A stretch of DNA of 25,980 bases, from assembly GCA_900542045.1 (NCBI GenBank), contig UQMI01000049.1, positions 1 to 25,980 on the forward strand. The letters run 5' to 3'. The DNA is from an uncultured Blautia sp. (lineage in GTDB: Bacteria > Bacillota > Clostridia > Lachnospirales > Lachnospiraceae). The notes under the pieces are model-generated. The model did not search any database, was not told the DNA's origin, and saw only the letters and a list, made by a program, of their open reading frames with translations. Shown here one piece after another: positions 6,968 to 15,365 of the stretch; positions within the stretch are counted from its first letter, which is position 1, and every line of letters starts with the position of its first letter. The translations under genes were made by a program, and so were the position numbers.

Positions 6968-7993
6968 ATGAAGGAAGTAATTATTACAGAACCTCATAAT
7001 TATGAGATTCGGGAAGTACCGGTTCCGGAGCTGGCGGATGAAAATGAAGTTTTGATCCAGATGAAGGCTGCTGGTGTATGCGGAACAGACCACCACATTT
7101 TTCACGGTGAAAATCCATGTTCTACATATCCCAGGATCCCGGGGCATGAAAACGCCGGAATTGTGGTAAAAAAAGGAAAAAATGTTACGAATGTGGAAGA
7201 AGGCGATCATGTGATCGTAGACCTTTTGTCTTCCTGCGGAGAGTGCTATCAGTGCCGGATCGGAAGAAAGAATGTATGTGAGCATGTAAAGGTAAGAGGT
7301 TCCGGGGCTGACGGCGGCTGGAGAGAGTATTTTACAGCACCGGCGTCTGAAGTTTATAAGATTGATAAAAAAATCAAATGGGAGGATGCCGCTCTGGTAG
7401 AACCGTATGCCATCGGGGCGCATTGTACGGCCCGGGGCCGTGTGGTTCCGGAAGATACGGTATTTATTTTCGGAACAGGAACCATAGGGGCGATTATTTT
7501 GCAGACATGCAAAGCAATAGGCGTTCAGAAAATTATTTGCTGCGACATTGATGAAGCTTCACTTGAGAGAGCCAAAGAATACGGCGCGGACGAGGTGATC
7601 CATTCCGGAAGAGAAGATGTTGTTCAAAAAGTTCAGGAGATCACAGGCGGTCATTGCGTTACAGTAGCTTTTGATGCGGCATGTTTCCCGGGTTCCCTGA
7701 CACTCTGCATGCAGCCGGGAATTTTGTGCAATGCAGGGAGAATGGTTCCCATGGGATTTTGTACAAAACCGGAAGAGATTACCCAGGCTATGATTAATCA
7801 GAGGGAACTGGATATTATTGGCAGCAGGATGTCTGCTTTTCAGTTTGAGCCGACGATCCGTCGCATGGAAAACGGAGAATTGAATACGAAAGGGATAGCG
7901 ACAGCGATCATTCCATTTCAGGAGATTGAGCGTGTATTCCATTATATGAAGCATCCGGCACCGGAATCCAAAAAGATGATCATTGTTTTTTAA
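6968..7993 (+). CDS. Zinc-dependent medium-chain sugar/polyol dehydrogenase
   Basis: MDR-family alcohol dehydrogenase of 341 residues, close in pattern to threonine, sorbitol, idonate and galactitol-phosphate dehydrogenases. Catalytic zinc ligands are C38 and the H60-E61 pair, with E145 available. The structural zinc cysteines are C90, C93, C96 and C104. The Rossmann glycine motif GTGTIG (169-174) ends in an acidic residue at the next strand (CCDIDE), which favours NAD over NADP. The ribosome site is AAGAAAGGATG. The gene lies between the dehydratase and the SDR, and its likely job is to oxidise a hydroxyl of a sugar acid or polyol (for example an idonate 5-dehydrogenase-like step) to feed the dehydratase. 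The substrate cannot be read directly. Confidence 0.85.
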   Translation: MKEVIITEPHNYEIREVPVPELADENEVLIQMKAAGVCGTDHHIFHGENPCSTYPRIPGHENAGIVVKKGKNVTNVEEGDHVIVDLLSSCGECYQCRIGRKNVCEHVKVRGSGADGGWREYFTAPASEVYKIDKKIKWEDAALVEPYAIGAHCTARGRVVPEDTVFIFGTGTIGAIILQTCKAIGVQKIICCDIDEASLERAKEYGADEVIHSGREDVVQKVQEITGGHCVTVAFDAACFPGSLTLCMQPGILCNAGRMVPMGFCTKPEEITQAMINQRELDIIGSRMSAFQFEPTIRRMENGELNTKGIATAIIPFQEIERVFHYMKHPAPESKKMIIVF

Positions 7994-8012
7994 AGTGAAA
8001 GCGGAGGAAAAA

Positions 8013-8783
8013 ATGTTTGATTACAGAGAAAAATTCAGTGTAGAGGGAAAATGTTGTATTGTTACAGGCGGAGCGCAGGGACTTTCTAGAGGTATGGCGG
8101 AAGCGCTGCTTGAAAACGGAAGTAAAGTTGTGCTGATGGATATTCAGAAGGAAAAGCTGCAGCAAGTTGTAGATGCGTACAGAGAAAAAGGATATCAGGC
8201 GTTTGGAGTATCCGGCAATCTGGCAGACAGAGAAGATCTTTCCAGAATGTTCGAGGAAGCGCTGGAACTGCTTGGGGGCAGGCTGGATGTCCTGATCCCG
8301 GCGGCGGGAATCCAGAGACGTCATCTGCCGGAAGAGTTTCCGGTGGAAGAATGGGATCTGGTAAGGAAAATTAATCTGGATCATGTGTTTCTTATGATTC
8401 AGAAGGCTCTGAAAGTTATGCTGAAGCAGCCGGAAGGCGGAAAAATTATTACAATAGGATCCATGGTGTCCTGGTTTGGAGGAACAACCGTTCCGGCTTA
8501 CACAGCCAGCAAAGGCGCTGTCACGCAGCTGACAAAGAGCATTGCAGTGGACTGCGCAGGAAGAGGCATTAATATTAATGCTCTGGCGCCGGGATATATG
8601 GATACAGAAATGTGCGCGAATATGACACAGGAGCGCAAAGATGAAACATCAAAACGGATACCGGCTGTCAGATGGGGAACACCGGAAGACATGAAAGGCC
8701 CCGTGCTTTTCCTGGCTTCTTCCGCTTCGGATTATCTGAACGGAGCGGTAATCCCGGTGGATGGAGGTTATCTTTGCAAATAA
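8013..8783 (+). CDS. KduD/gluconate 5-dehydrogenase-like short-chain dehydrogenase
   Basis: Classical SDR of 256 residues. The coenzyme glycine motif is TGGAQGLSRG (18-27), the usual NAG is AAG (97-99), N121 is present and the catalytic set is S150, Y163, K167. The AAGIQRR segment and the C-terminal PVDGGYL resemble KduD (2-dehydro-3-deoxy-D-gluconate 5-dehydrogenase) and gluconate 5-dehydrogenases. I chose the ATG at 8013, which has GGAGG at 8003-8007, over in-frame non-ATG starts upstream that overlap the previous gene. Together with the dehydratase it could interconvert 2-keto-3-deoxy-gluconate and its 2,5-diketo form. No KDG kinase or aldolase is present in this window. Confidence 0.84.
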   Translation: MFDYREKFSVEGKCCIVTGGAQGLSRGMAEALLENGSKVVLMDIQKEKLQQVVDAYREKGYQAFGVSGNLADREDLSRMFEEALELLGGRLDVLIPAAGIQRRHLPEEFPVEEWDLVRKINLDHVFLMIQKALKVMLKQPEGGKIITIGSMVSWFGGTTVPAYTASKGAVTQLTKSIAVDCAGRGININALAPGYMDTEMCANMTQERKDETSKRIPAVRWGTPEDMKGPVLFLASSASDYLNGAVIPVDGGYLCK

Positions 8784-8802
8784 AGAAAACGAGGGGATTC
8801 AT

Positions 8803-9573
8803 ATGAATTTTGTGGAAAAATTCAACCGGCATACGTGTCATCCGGGCAGTCTCGCAATTGCCTGGATGGGACAGGCGGGTTTTTTGATAAAGAATAGCCG
8901 GGGAAAGGTGATGGCTCTTGACGTTTACCTATCCGATCTTGCGGAGAAACAGGATGGAAATAAAAGGTTAATGCCGGCATTATGTCTTCCGGAAGAATTA
9001 GATGTAGATGTCGTGCTGGCTTCGCATAAGCATACAGATCATCTCGATCTGGACAGCATACCGGTCTGGCTGAACAGAGGGGCAAGACTGTACTGCTGTA
9101 CAGAATCAAAGGAACTCTGTACATCCGCAGGGCTTCCTCCGGCAAAGATTACAGCTATGGAGAAAGGAGGGGTGGAAGAAACAGGAGGATACCGCATAGA
9201 AGCAGTTTTTGCTGATCACGGCGACACAGCTCCGGCAGCTCTTGGCTTCCTAATAGAATCGGATGGCGTCAGGATTTATTTTACCGGAGATACCAGCTAT
9301 CAGCAGGAAAAGATGCGTTATGCCGCGGAGCAGGATATTCAGGTTCTTTTGCCTCCGATCAACGGAGAATATGGAAACATGAATGAAAGAGACGCGGCTA
9401 TGCTGGCTGCACAGGTGAAGGCGCAGATAACAATACCATGTCATTTCTGGACCTTTGCCCGCCATGGAGGAAATCCCTATGATTTTGTCCTGGCAATGCG
9501 GGAAATGGCGCCCGGCTGCAGAAGCTATTTAATGGCACAGGGAGAGATACTGGATATATCCGGGAAAAAGTAA
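8803..9573 (+). CDS. UlaG-like metallo-beta-lactamase-fold hydrolase (short form)
   Basis: The protein has 256 residues with the MBL-fold metal motif HKHTDH (75-80), a later ADHGD, the TGDT strand and IPCHFW near the C-terminus. Its architecture (WMGQAGFLIK near the N-terminus) puts it in the UlaG-like lactonase/hydrolase branch, but it is about 110 residues shorter than UlaG and lacks its N-terminal signature. The true start is the ATG at 8803 with GAGGGG before it; the ATG at 8761 lies inside the end of the SDR gene. It closes the GntR-controlled operon. A lactonase role on a sugar-acid lactone made by the dehydrogenases is a reasonable guess. A second UlaG-type gene lies at 18379-19482. 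Confidence 0.78.
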   Translation: MNFVEKFNRHTCHPGSLAIAWMGQAGFLIKNSRGKVMALDVYLSDLAEKQDGNKRLMPALCLPEELDVDVVLASHKHTDHLDLDSIPVWLNRGARLYCCTESKELCTSAGLPPAKITAMEKGGVEETGGYRIEAVFADHGDTAPAALGFLIESDGVRIYFTGDTSYQQEKMRYAAEQDIQVLLPPINGEYGNMNERDAAMLAAQVKAQITIPCHFWTFARHGGNPYDFVLAMREMAPGCRSYLMAQGEILDISGKK

Positions 9574-9579
9574 AAAGGT

Positions 9580-10359
9580 TCAGGCTTTGACGGTAATGAT
9601 CTCAATATGCTGATCCGAAAGCTTTTTTAATTCTTCCGGATCTGCGGTGGTGTCTGTTACAAGAGTATCAATTTTATGAGCTGGGACACTGAAGAAATTA
9701 TAAGACCGGCCTACCTTGGAACTGTCTGCGACAATGATGACTTTTCCGTTGCATTTATTTACCATTGCTTCATTCACTTCGGTTTCAGCATAAACGGAAG
9801 TAGTCGTGCCTACACTGCTGATACCGTTTGCGCCAAGGATACAGTAATCACTGTAAACTTTGCTGATAGCATCGGTAGCGAATCCTCCCACCAGAGATTT
9901 TGATCTGTTGCGGCATTCACCGCCAGTCAGGATCAGCTCGATACTGTCGCTCCATACAGAGGCAGGGGCAAGAGCATTATTGGTGATCACGCGGACTTTT
10001 TTATCATTCAGATGTTTCAAAACAGCCAGAGTAGTGGTGCCGGAGTTTAAAAAAATCGTAGACCCTGCAGGAACCATGGAAGCAACATGCTGACCAATAC
10101 AATCTTTGATGTGTTCGTTGAGGCTTTTTTTCTCCTCCAGATAGGTTTCGTGCTCAGAAAAAGAGGAGTTGAAAGAGGCTCCGCCATGAAACCGCGTAAT
10201 AAGATTCTTTTCCTCGAGATATTGAAAATCGCGGCGTATTGTGAGCGGAGATACGTTGAGAAGCGCACTGGCGTCAGCAACGGTCAAGGTTTTGTTGTTT
10301 CGGAGATAATCCAGCAGTTTATGGTGGCGATTTTGTATAACAGCTCTTGATTGATTCAT
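9580..10359 (-). CDS. DeoR-family transcriptional regulator
   Basis: 259 residues with an N-terminal DeoR helix-turn-helix (roughly residues 8-62, containing TVADASALLNVSPLTIRRD) and a C-terminal DeoR sensor domain with SGTTT and the TGG..R pattern, which in this family binds phosphorylated sugars. It is transcribed away from the ABC operon and has GGAGG before its ATG. It converges tail to tail with the upstream operon, only 6 bases separating the two stop codons, with no terminator seen between them. UlaR, the ascorbate regulator of enterobacteria, is also DeoR-type, so a sugar-phosphate of this pathway is the natural inducer candidate. Repeats in the divergent region suggest it controls both directions. 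Confidence 0.86.
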   Translation of the reverse strand: MNQSRAVIQNRHHKLLDYLRNNKTLTVADASALLNVSPLTIRRDFQYLEEKNLITRFHGGASFNSSFSEHETYLEEKKSLNEHIKDCIGQHVASMVPAGSTIFLNSGTTTLAVLKHLNDKKVRVITNNALAPASVWSDSIELILTGGECRNRSKSLVGGFATDAISKVYSDYCILGANGISSVGTTTSVYAETEVNEAMVNKCNGKVIIVADSSKVGRSYNFFSVPAHKIDTLVTDTTADPEELKKLSDQHIEIITVKA

Positions 10360-10398
10360 GGTGTATACCTCCGAAAGATAGAATGTTTCATTAGTTTT

Positions 10399-10426
10399 AT
10401 TATAATCTATTGGCGGGAAAAATCAA
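10399..10426 (-). promoter_or_regulatory. Promoter of the DeoR gene
   Basis: Read on the minus strand: TTGATT (10421-10426), a 16-base spacer and TATAAT (10399-10404), 40 bases before the start codon. The spacer contains ATTGGCGG (10409-10416 on the plus strand), half of an inverted pair discussed with the operators. Confidence 0.7.
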
Positions 10427-10607
10427 TTCAAATTGTATAAGAAAAGCGAAAAAAGATTAAATAGAAAAATTAATAGAACATTTTGGGAAAAACCGCCAAT
10501 TTATTTAGAAAACTGTACAAAAAGATAATTGATATTATGTAAAATTCATCAATTGAAACGAAAAAGTTCGTATTATATAATAATTATAGTTCATATAAAC
10601 GAACGTT
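10409..10607. promoter_or_regulatory. Candidate operators in the divergent region
   Basis: Several inverted repeats stand out. ATTGGCGG (10409-10416, inside the deoR promoter spacer) is matched in inverted orientation by CCGCCAAT (10493-10500), with A-rich flanks, 84 bases apart. ACGAA-AAAG-TTCGT (10558-10571) fills the spacer of the ABC promoter. AACGAACGTT (10598-10607) lies just after its start. The last two share ACGAA. Any of these could bind the DeoR protein; which ones do is not decidable by eye. Confidence 0.5.
10553..10581 (+). promoter_or_regulatory. Promoter of the ABC/ula-like operon
   Basis: TTGAAA (10553-10558), exactly 17 bases, then TATAAT (10576-10581). The predicted start is near 10588, some 50 bases before the first ATG. 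An inverted repeat in the spacer and another just downstream suggest repression. Confidence 0.8.
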
Positions 10608-10640
10608 AAATGAATTATTCAGAAAGGGTGGAAGCAAAAT

Positions 10641-11784
10641 ATGAAAAAGGGTTTTATGAAAAAAAACAGCAGGAATTGTTTTCTCATTGGTATTAGCAGG
10701 ATCTCTGCTGGCCGGCTGCGGCGGCAGCAGCGACGAAGCAGTTCCTGAAGACAGTAGCGCAGAGTCTTCCTCTTCCGAAAGCGCCACATCTTCTTCGGAT
10801 GAAAGTGAAAGTACAGGGGAAAAATACAAAATCGCGCTGAGCAACTCTTATATGGGAAACGACTGGAGACAGTTAATGATCAAAACTGCGCAGATTGTAG
10901 CGGAAAAGGAACCTTACGCAGATAAAGTAGATCTGGAAGTTGTGACTTGCGAGAATACAGCAGAAGCACAGTCTGCATCTATCGATGCTCTGGTAGAGGA
11001 AGGATATGATGCGATCCTGATCGAAGCAGCATCTCCTACGGCACTTATTCCTTCTATCCAGCGGGCACAGGAAGCAGGAATTGTAATCGTGACATTTGAT
11101 AATACAGTAGAGGCAGAAGGCGTGTACCGTGTTTCCACAGACCTGGCTGATTTAAGTACTGCTTGGGCAGAATGGCTGGCAGCACAGTGCGGAGAAGGCT
11201 CAAACATTATCGTAGATACCGGAATTGCAGGATCAACATCCGGAAACACTATGTACGAAGCTGCGATGGCAGTATTTGAAGAAAACAACATGAATGTTGT
11301 TTCTGAGTTTGCCAGTGAATATGCAGATGGTGTAGGTCAGGAGCAGATCGCAAGCGTTCTGGCGGCAAATGATGATGTGGATGGTGTATATTCTCTCTGC
11401 TATGCCAATACCGTTTACAATGCTTTTACGGATGCAGGCAGAGAACTGGTACCTACCACCAGCTTTAACAGCAATATTGGCCAGATTACAGCTTATGATA
11501 ATGAGATGGACGTGCTGATCGGTCAGAACACACCGGGCCTTGGAGCGGAAGCGCTGAAAATCGCAGTAGATGTTTTGGATGGAGAGGACGTTCCGCAGGA
11601 AACAATGATTCAGGCAGTTCTTCTTACAAATGATACTTCTGTAGATTTTGGATATGAAACAACACAGATCGAAGAAGATTCCACTTTCTTCAGAGACCTG
11701 CCGGATGCATTTGATTACCCTGTTGTTCCTGTTGATTTTGAACCTCAGGTAACTGCCGAGGAAGCATCGGATTATCAGCAGTAA
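10641..11784 (+). CDS. Sugar ABC transporter substrate-binding lipoprotein (leader frameshifted)
   Basis: Type I periplasmic binding protein (Peripla_BP_4-like) anchored as a lipoprotein; it captures the substrate for the ABC importer that follows. The lipobox LLAGC, then a Ser/Glu-rich linker and the ligand-binding fold, are read in one frame. The ATG with the good ribosome site (10641; AAAGGGTGG upstream) and the lysine-rich signal start are in another frame. The two join if the run of eight A at 10659-10666 is read as seven, giving a signal of the form MKKGFMKKTAGIVFSLVLAGSLLAGC and about 380 residues. In the lipobox frame a TGA at 10657-10659 blocks any ATG start, leaving only a weak internal TTG at 10687 that would lack a signal peptide. 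Causes could be sequencing error, a phase-variable tract, polymerase slippage or a true mutation. Confidence 0.85.
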
Positions 11785-11811
11785 TAAAATTTCGGGTAAA
11801 ACTTATGAACA

Positions 11812-11838
11812 TTAAGGGGCTGTTATGCGGCCCCTTAA
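11812..11838 (+). promoter_or_regulatory. Intercistronic hairpin after the binding-protein gene
   Basis: TTAAGGGGC (11812-11820) and GCCCCTTAA (11830-11838) form a perfect 9-bp stem with a 9-base loop. The following sequence, ATTGTT, is a poor T tract. A hairpin here commonly protects binding-protein mRNA or terminates part of the transcripts, so that the binding protein is made in excess over the membrane components. Confidence 0.65.
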
Positions 11839-11888
11839 ATTGTTCGGCTGGTTTGCCCGGAGGTGATTGGAAGAAAAAGGGGAAAGTT

Positions 11889-13418
11889 ATGGCAGATTTA
11901 GAAATGAACAATATTACGAAATCTTTTTCAGGGGTGCCTGTGCTGAAAAATGTTTCTCTCCATTGCAACCGGGGAGAAGTACATGCTCTGTTGGGGGAAA
12001 ACGGAGCAGGAAAAAGTACGCTGCTGAAGGTTTTAAGTGGCGCGCATCTTCCTGATTCAGGGGAAATCCGGATCTTTGGGGAAAAGGCGGAGATCCGGAA
12101 TCCTATTGATGCTATGAAATACGGGATAGGAACCGTCTATCAGGAGTTGTCGATCATTGCGGATCTGACTGTAGGAGAGAATATTTTTATCGGGCGCATT
12201 CCAAAGAACAAACTGGGTGCTTTTGACAGAAAAAAACTGTACGAAGATACGGTAAAGTTATTTCAGGAATATGGCATTGATGATATCGACCCCAACGCCA
12301 AGGCGCGTACGCTTTCTCTTTCACAGAGACAGATCGTGGAGATACTGAAGACGCTTTCGAAAGATCCGGATATTGTGATTTTAGATGAAGCGACATCGGC
12401 GCTTACAGAGAACCGGGTGAAATGGCTCCTGTCAGTTACACGGAAATTGGCAGACAGAGGAAAAATAGTTTTATTTATCTCCCACCGCATGTCGGAAATA
12501 CAGGATGGATGTGACATGATATCCATTCTCCGCAATGGTGAAAATTCAGGAGAAGTACATGTCAGCGAAGTGCAGATGGATGATGTGATCTCCCGTATGC
12601 TGGGAAGAAAGATCTCCGGATACTTTCCGGAAATTAACAGCAGCGTCAAAAAAGAAAAATATTTACAGGTGAAAAATCTGACATATCTGCACATCCTCAA
12701 CGGAGTTACATTTGATCTGTATAAAGGGGAAGTGCTCGGGATCGGAGGCCTTGCAGGGCAGGGACAGGCGGAGCTGCTGCAGGCTCTGTACGGAGTGATC
12801 AGAGCAAATGGCGAGATTATCCTGAATGGCAAAAAAATACGTATCCGGTCGCCGAAAGACAGTATCCGCAATGGAATTGCGCTGGTGCCGGAAGAAAGAG
12901 GAATACAGGGACTGATTCTTTCAGAATCTCTTCGCTATAATATTTCGCTTCCTGTTCTGAAGAAGATCAGCTCGCCTTTCTGGGTTTCCAGGAAAAAGGA
13001 AAATTCCATTGTAGACAAATACATGGAAGATCTGCAGATCAAAGCGGAAAGCCGAGAAATGGCAGCTATGAATCTTTCCGGAGGAAATCAGCAGAAAGTA
13101 GTTATGGCGAAAATACTGGCGATGGAACCGCAGGTTTTTTTGATGCATGACATAACCCGAGGCGTAGATGTAGGAACCAAAAAAGAAATGTTTACCATGG
13201 TCCGTGATTTTGCTGCCGCGGGACACCCTGTGATCTTTTTTTCTACAGATGTGGAAGAACTGGTTAAAATATGCGACCGTGTTTTGGTTATGTATGACGG
13301 AAAGATCGGAGCAGACTTAAGCGGCAATGCATTGACAAAAGAAAATATTGTGGGCGCGTCGATTGGAAGTGTGGTGGAAGAAGGACAGAAGCCAGAGGAA
13401 GGGAGGGAGCAGGAATGA
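11889..13418 (+). CDS. Sugar ABC transporter ATP-binding protein (RbsA/XylG type)
   Basis: Duplicated ABC ATPase of 509 residues. The first domain has Walker A GENGAGKST (36-44), a degenerate signature LSLSQRQ and Walker B with LDEATSAL. The second has the usual degenerate Walker A (GLAGQGQAE), the signature LSGGNQQ and a changed Walker B (MHDITRGVDVG instead of LDEPTRG). The last change occurs in other sugar importers of this class, where the second site is often weak. I chose the ATG at 11889 because an upstream in-frame ATG (11805) falls before the intercistronic hairpin. The stop overlaps the first permease start (ATGA). It powers the importer at the inner face of the membrane. Confidence 0.92.
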   Translation: MADLEMNNITKSFSGVPVLKNVSLHCNRGEVHALLGENGAGKSTLLKVLSGAHLPDSGEIRIFGEKAEIRNPIDAMKYGIGTVYQELSIIADLTVGENIFIGRIPKNKLGAFDRKKLYEDTVKLFQEYGIDDIDPNAKARTLSLSQRQIVEILKTLSKDPDIVILDEATSALTENRVKWLLSVTRKLADRGKIVLFISHRMSEIQDGCDMISILRNGENSGEVHVSEVQMDDVISRMLGRKISGYFPEINSSVKKEKYLQVKNLTYLHILNGVTFDLYKGEVLGIGGLAGQGQAELLQALYGVIRANGEIILNGKKIRIRSPKDSIRNGIALVPEERGIQGLILSESLRYNISLPVLKKISSPFWVSRKKENSIVDKYMEDLQIKAESREMAAMNLSGGNQQKVVMAKILAMEPQVFLMHDITRGVDVGTKKEMFTMVRDFAAAGHPVIFFSTDVEELVKICDRVLVMYDGKIGADLSGNALTKENIVGASIGSVVEEGQKPEEGREQE

Positions 13419-14395
13419 GCCCAAAGAAAAAAATCGATTTAAAGAGATTTATGAAAGAAAATTGGATTTCCATGATCCCCTATATCATGTTCATTATCAT
13501 GGTTATTGTTATGGGCATGCTGAACCACAACTCTTTCAGTCTCCGCTACATAGCGAATAAGTCGGATGCGGCTTTTTCGCTGATTTTAGTTGCCGCCGGT
13601 CAGACCATTGTACTGCTGACAGGTGGATTTGATCTGTCGGTAGGCGGTGTTATCTGTATCACAAACTGTCTTGCGGCAAGCCATATGCAGAATAATGTCG
13701 GAAGCATGCTTCTCTGGGCAGCCATCTGTATGGCAGTGGGAATTGGAGTCGGGATTTTTAACGGCTATATTATAGAAAAAACGAAACTTCAGCCATTTAT
13801 TGTTACACTGGCTACCCAGTATATCTGCTACGGAGTGGCACTGCTGATCATGAAGGTAGACGGAGGAAATGTTCCTATCGATTATATCAGCGGGCTTTTA
13901 CACCGGTTTGGTCCGATACCGTTATCCATGATCCTGATAGTAGTCCTGGTTCTGGTATGGATGTTCTTCAAAAACACCAGGATGGGATTCAGCATTTACG
14001 CCATCGGAAGCAACGAATCTTCAGCCAGGCTGAATGGAATTTCTATTATGAAAACAAAAATTCTGGCCTATACGATTTCTGGCGGATTCGCGGCCCTGGC
14101 AGGCCTGTTCAGAACAGCTCAGGTAGCCAGCGGGTCTCCTACAGCAGGAGCTGATTTCGTTATGTCTTCTATATCAGCAGCGGTAATTGGAGGAACGGCT
14201 TTAAGCGGAGGTACCGGCGGAATGGTGGGAACGATCGTAGGGGCGCTGGTGCTTCGGAATATCAGCGACCTGCTGGTATTTATGAAGGTGTCCTCTTACT
14301 GGTCCTCACTGGTGCAGGGAGTTCTGCTGATCCTGGCAGTGGCTGTCAGTGCCTATGGAACAATGCTTAAGAAAAGAGGAGGGACAGCGGCATGA
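13415..14395 (+). CDS. Sugar ABC transporter permease 1 (RbsC type)
   Basis: 326-residue BPD_transp_2 family membrane protein, with hydrophobic segments throughout and the family stretch GFDLSVGG near residues 73-80. It overlaps the ATPase gene by the ATGA motif and the next permease in the same way, so translation is coupled. Two distinct permease genes in one operon, as in the rhamnose and AI-2 importers, suggest a heterodimeric channel. The substrate cannot be derived from the permease. Confidence 0.92.
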   Translation: MSPKKKIDLKRFMKENWISMIPYIMFIIMVIVMGMLNHNSFSLRYIANKSDAAFSLILVAAGQTIVLLTGGFDLSVGGVICITNCLAASHMQNNVGSMLLWAAICMAVGIGVGIFNGYIIEKTKLQPFIVTLATQYICYGVALLIMKVDGGNVPIDYISGLLHRFGPIPLSMILIVVLVLVWMFFKNTRMGFSIYAIGSNESSARLNGISIMKTKILAYTISGGFAALAGLFRTAQVASGSPTAGADFVMSSISAAVIGGTALSGGTGGMVGTIVGALVLRNISDLLVFMKVSSYWSSLVQGVLLILAVAVSAYGTMLKKRGGTAA

Positions 14396-15339
14396 CGGCG
14401 AAGAACTTTATGAAAAGAAATTTTTCAATTGTTATGACTTTTGTGGTTGCTCTGCTGCTATTGCTGTTTATTTCCATTCTGAGGCCGGGATACGCAAATG
14501 TCAATAACATCCGCGTACTGTCTATTACGGCGGCTTTTCTGGGAATGACAGCCATGGGGCAGATGGCGGCAGTTTTAACCGGAGGGATGGATCTTTCCAT
14601 TCCCTGGATGTTTACGATTGCCTCGTTTACAACAGCGAATCTTACGCAGGGTGACAATGGCAAACTGCTTTATGTGATTCCGCTGGTGCTGGTGCTGGGA
14701 ATCCTGATGGGGGCTTTTAACGGAATCGGCATTGCGTATGTGGGAATTGCTCCGGTTATTATGACGATGGCTTCCAATATTATCTTCCAGGGACTTCTGG
14801 TGGGACTGACCGGAGGAACACCGGGAGGATCTGCTCCCCAGGCATTGAAGGATTTTGCGAACGGCTCTGTGGGAAGTATTTCCAATATGCTGATCTTCTG
14901 GATTGGAATATCTGTTATCTTCTATATTATGATCGCAAGATCTCCCTATGGAAGAAAACTGTATGGAATTGGCCACAGTGATACCGTTACGCTGTTTTCC
15001 GGCATTAATGTTAAACTGACACGGGCCAGCGCCTATATGGTATGCGGATTTTTTGCCGCGCTGGCAGGAATCCTCTATTCAGGGAGAGTCAGCCAGCTGT
15101 ATCTCGGAATGGGAGACAGATATCAGATGCAGTCTGTATCAGCCGTAGCCATCGGAGGTGTTTCTCTGCTGGGCGGTTCCGGAAGTTACATTGGAACAAT
15201 GGCGGGCGTACTGGTCATTGTCATGCTGGAAGGCGTTCTGTCTGCGCTGGGACTGCCGCAGAGCGTGCAGAATATTGTTTATGGAGTATTGCTGCTGCTG
15301 GCGGTGCTGCTGTCCAGCAGAAAACAAAAGACAAGATAG
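14392..15339 (+). CDS. Sugar ABC transporter permease 2 (RbsC type)
   Basis: Second BPD_transp_2 permease, 315 residues, with the matching motif GGMDLSIPW near residues 63-71 and the C-terminal GGVSLLGGSGS block. It pairs with the preceding permease to form the membrane channel and ends 26 bases before the methyltransferase gene, within the same transcription unit. Confidence 0.92.
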   Translation: MTAKNFMKRNFSIVMTFVVALLLLLFISILRPGYANVNNIRVLSITAAFLGMTAMGQMAAVLTGGMDLSIPWMFTIASFTTANLTQGDNGKLLYVIPLVLVLGILMGAFNGIGIAYVGIAPVIMTMASNIIFQGLLVGLTGGTPGGSAPQALKDFANGSVGSISNMLIFWIGISVIFYIMIARSPYGRKLYGIGHSDTVTLFSGINVKLTRASAYMVCGFFAALAGILYSGRVSQLYLGMGDRYQMQSVSAVAIGGVSLLGGSGSYIGTMAGVLVIVMLEGVLSALGLPQSVQNIVYGVLLLLAVLLSSRKQKTR

Positions 15340-15365
15340 GACCGTTTTTATGAAAGGAGGCTTCT

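Noticed and set aside
11805..11888. ATG at 11805 as the start of the ABC ATPase
   Set aside because: It would place 28 atypical residues, encoded by the intercistronic hairpin, before the normal N-terminus.
12263..12871. Long minus-strand open frame opposite the ABC ATPase gene
   Set aside because: It is antisense to a clearly conserved gene, with no ribosome site or family motif.
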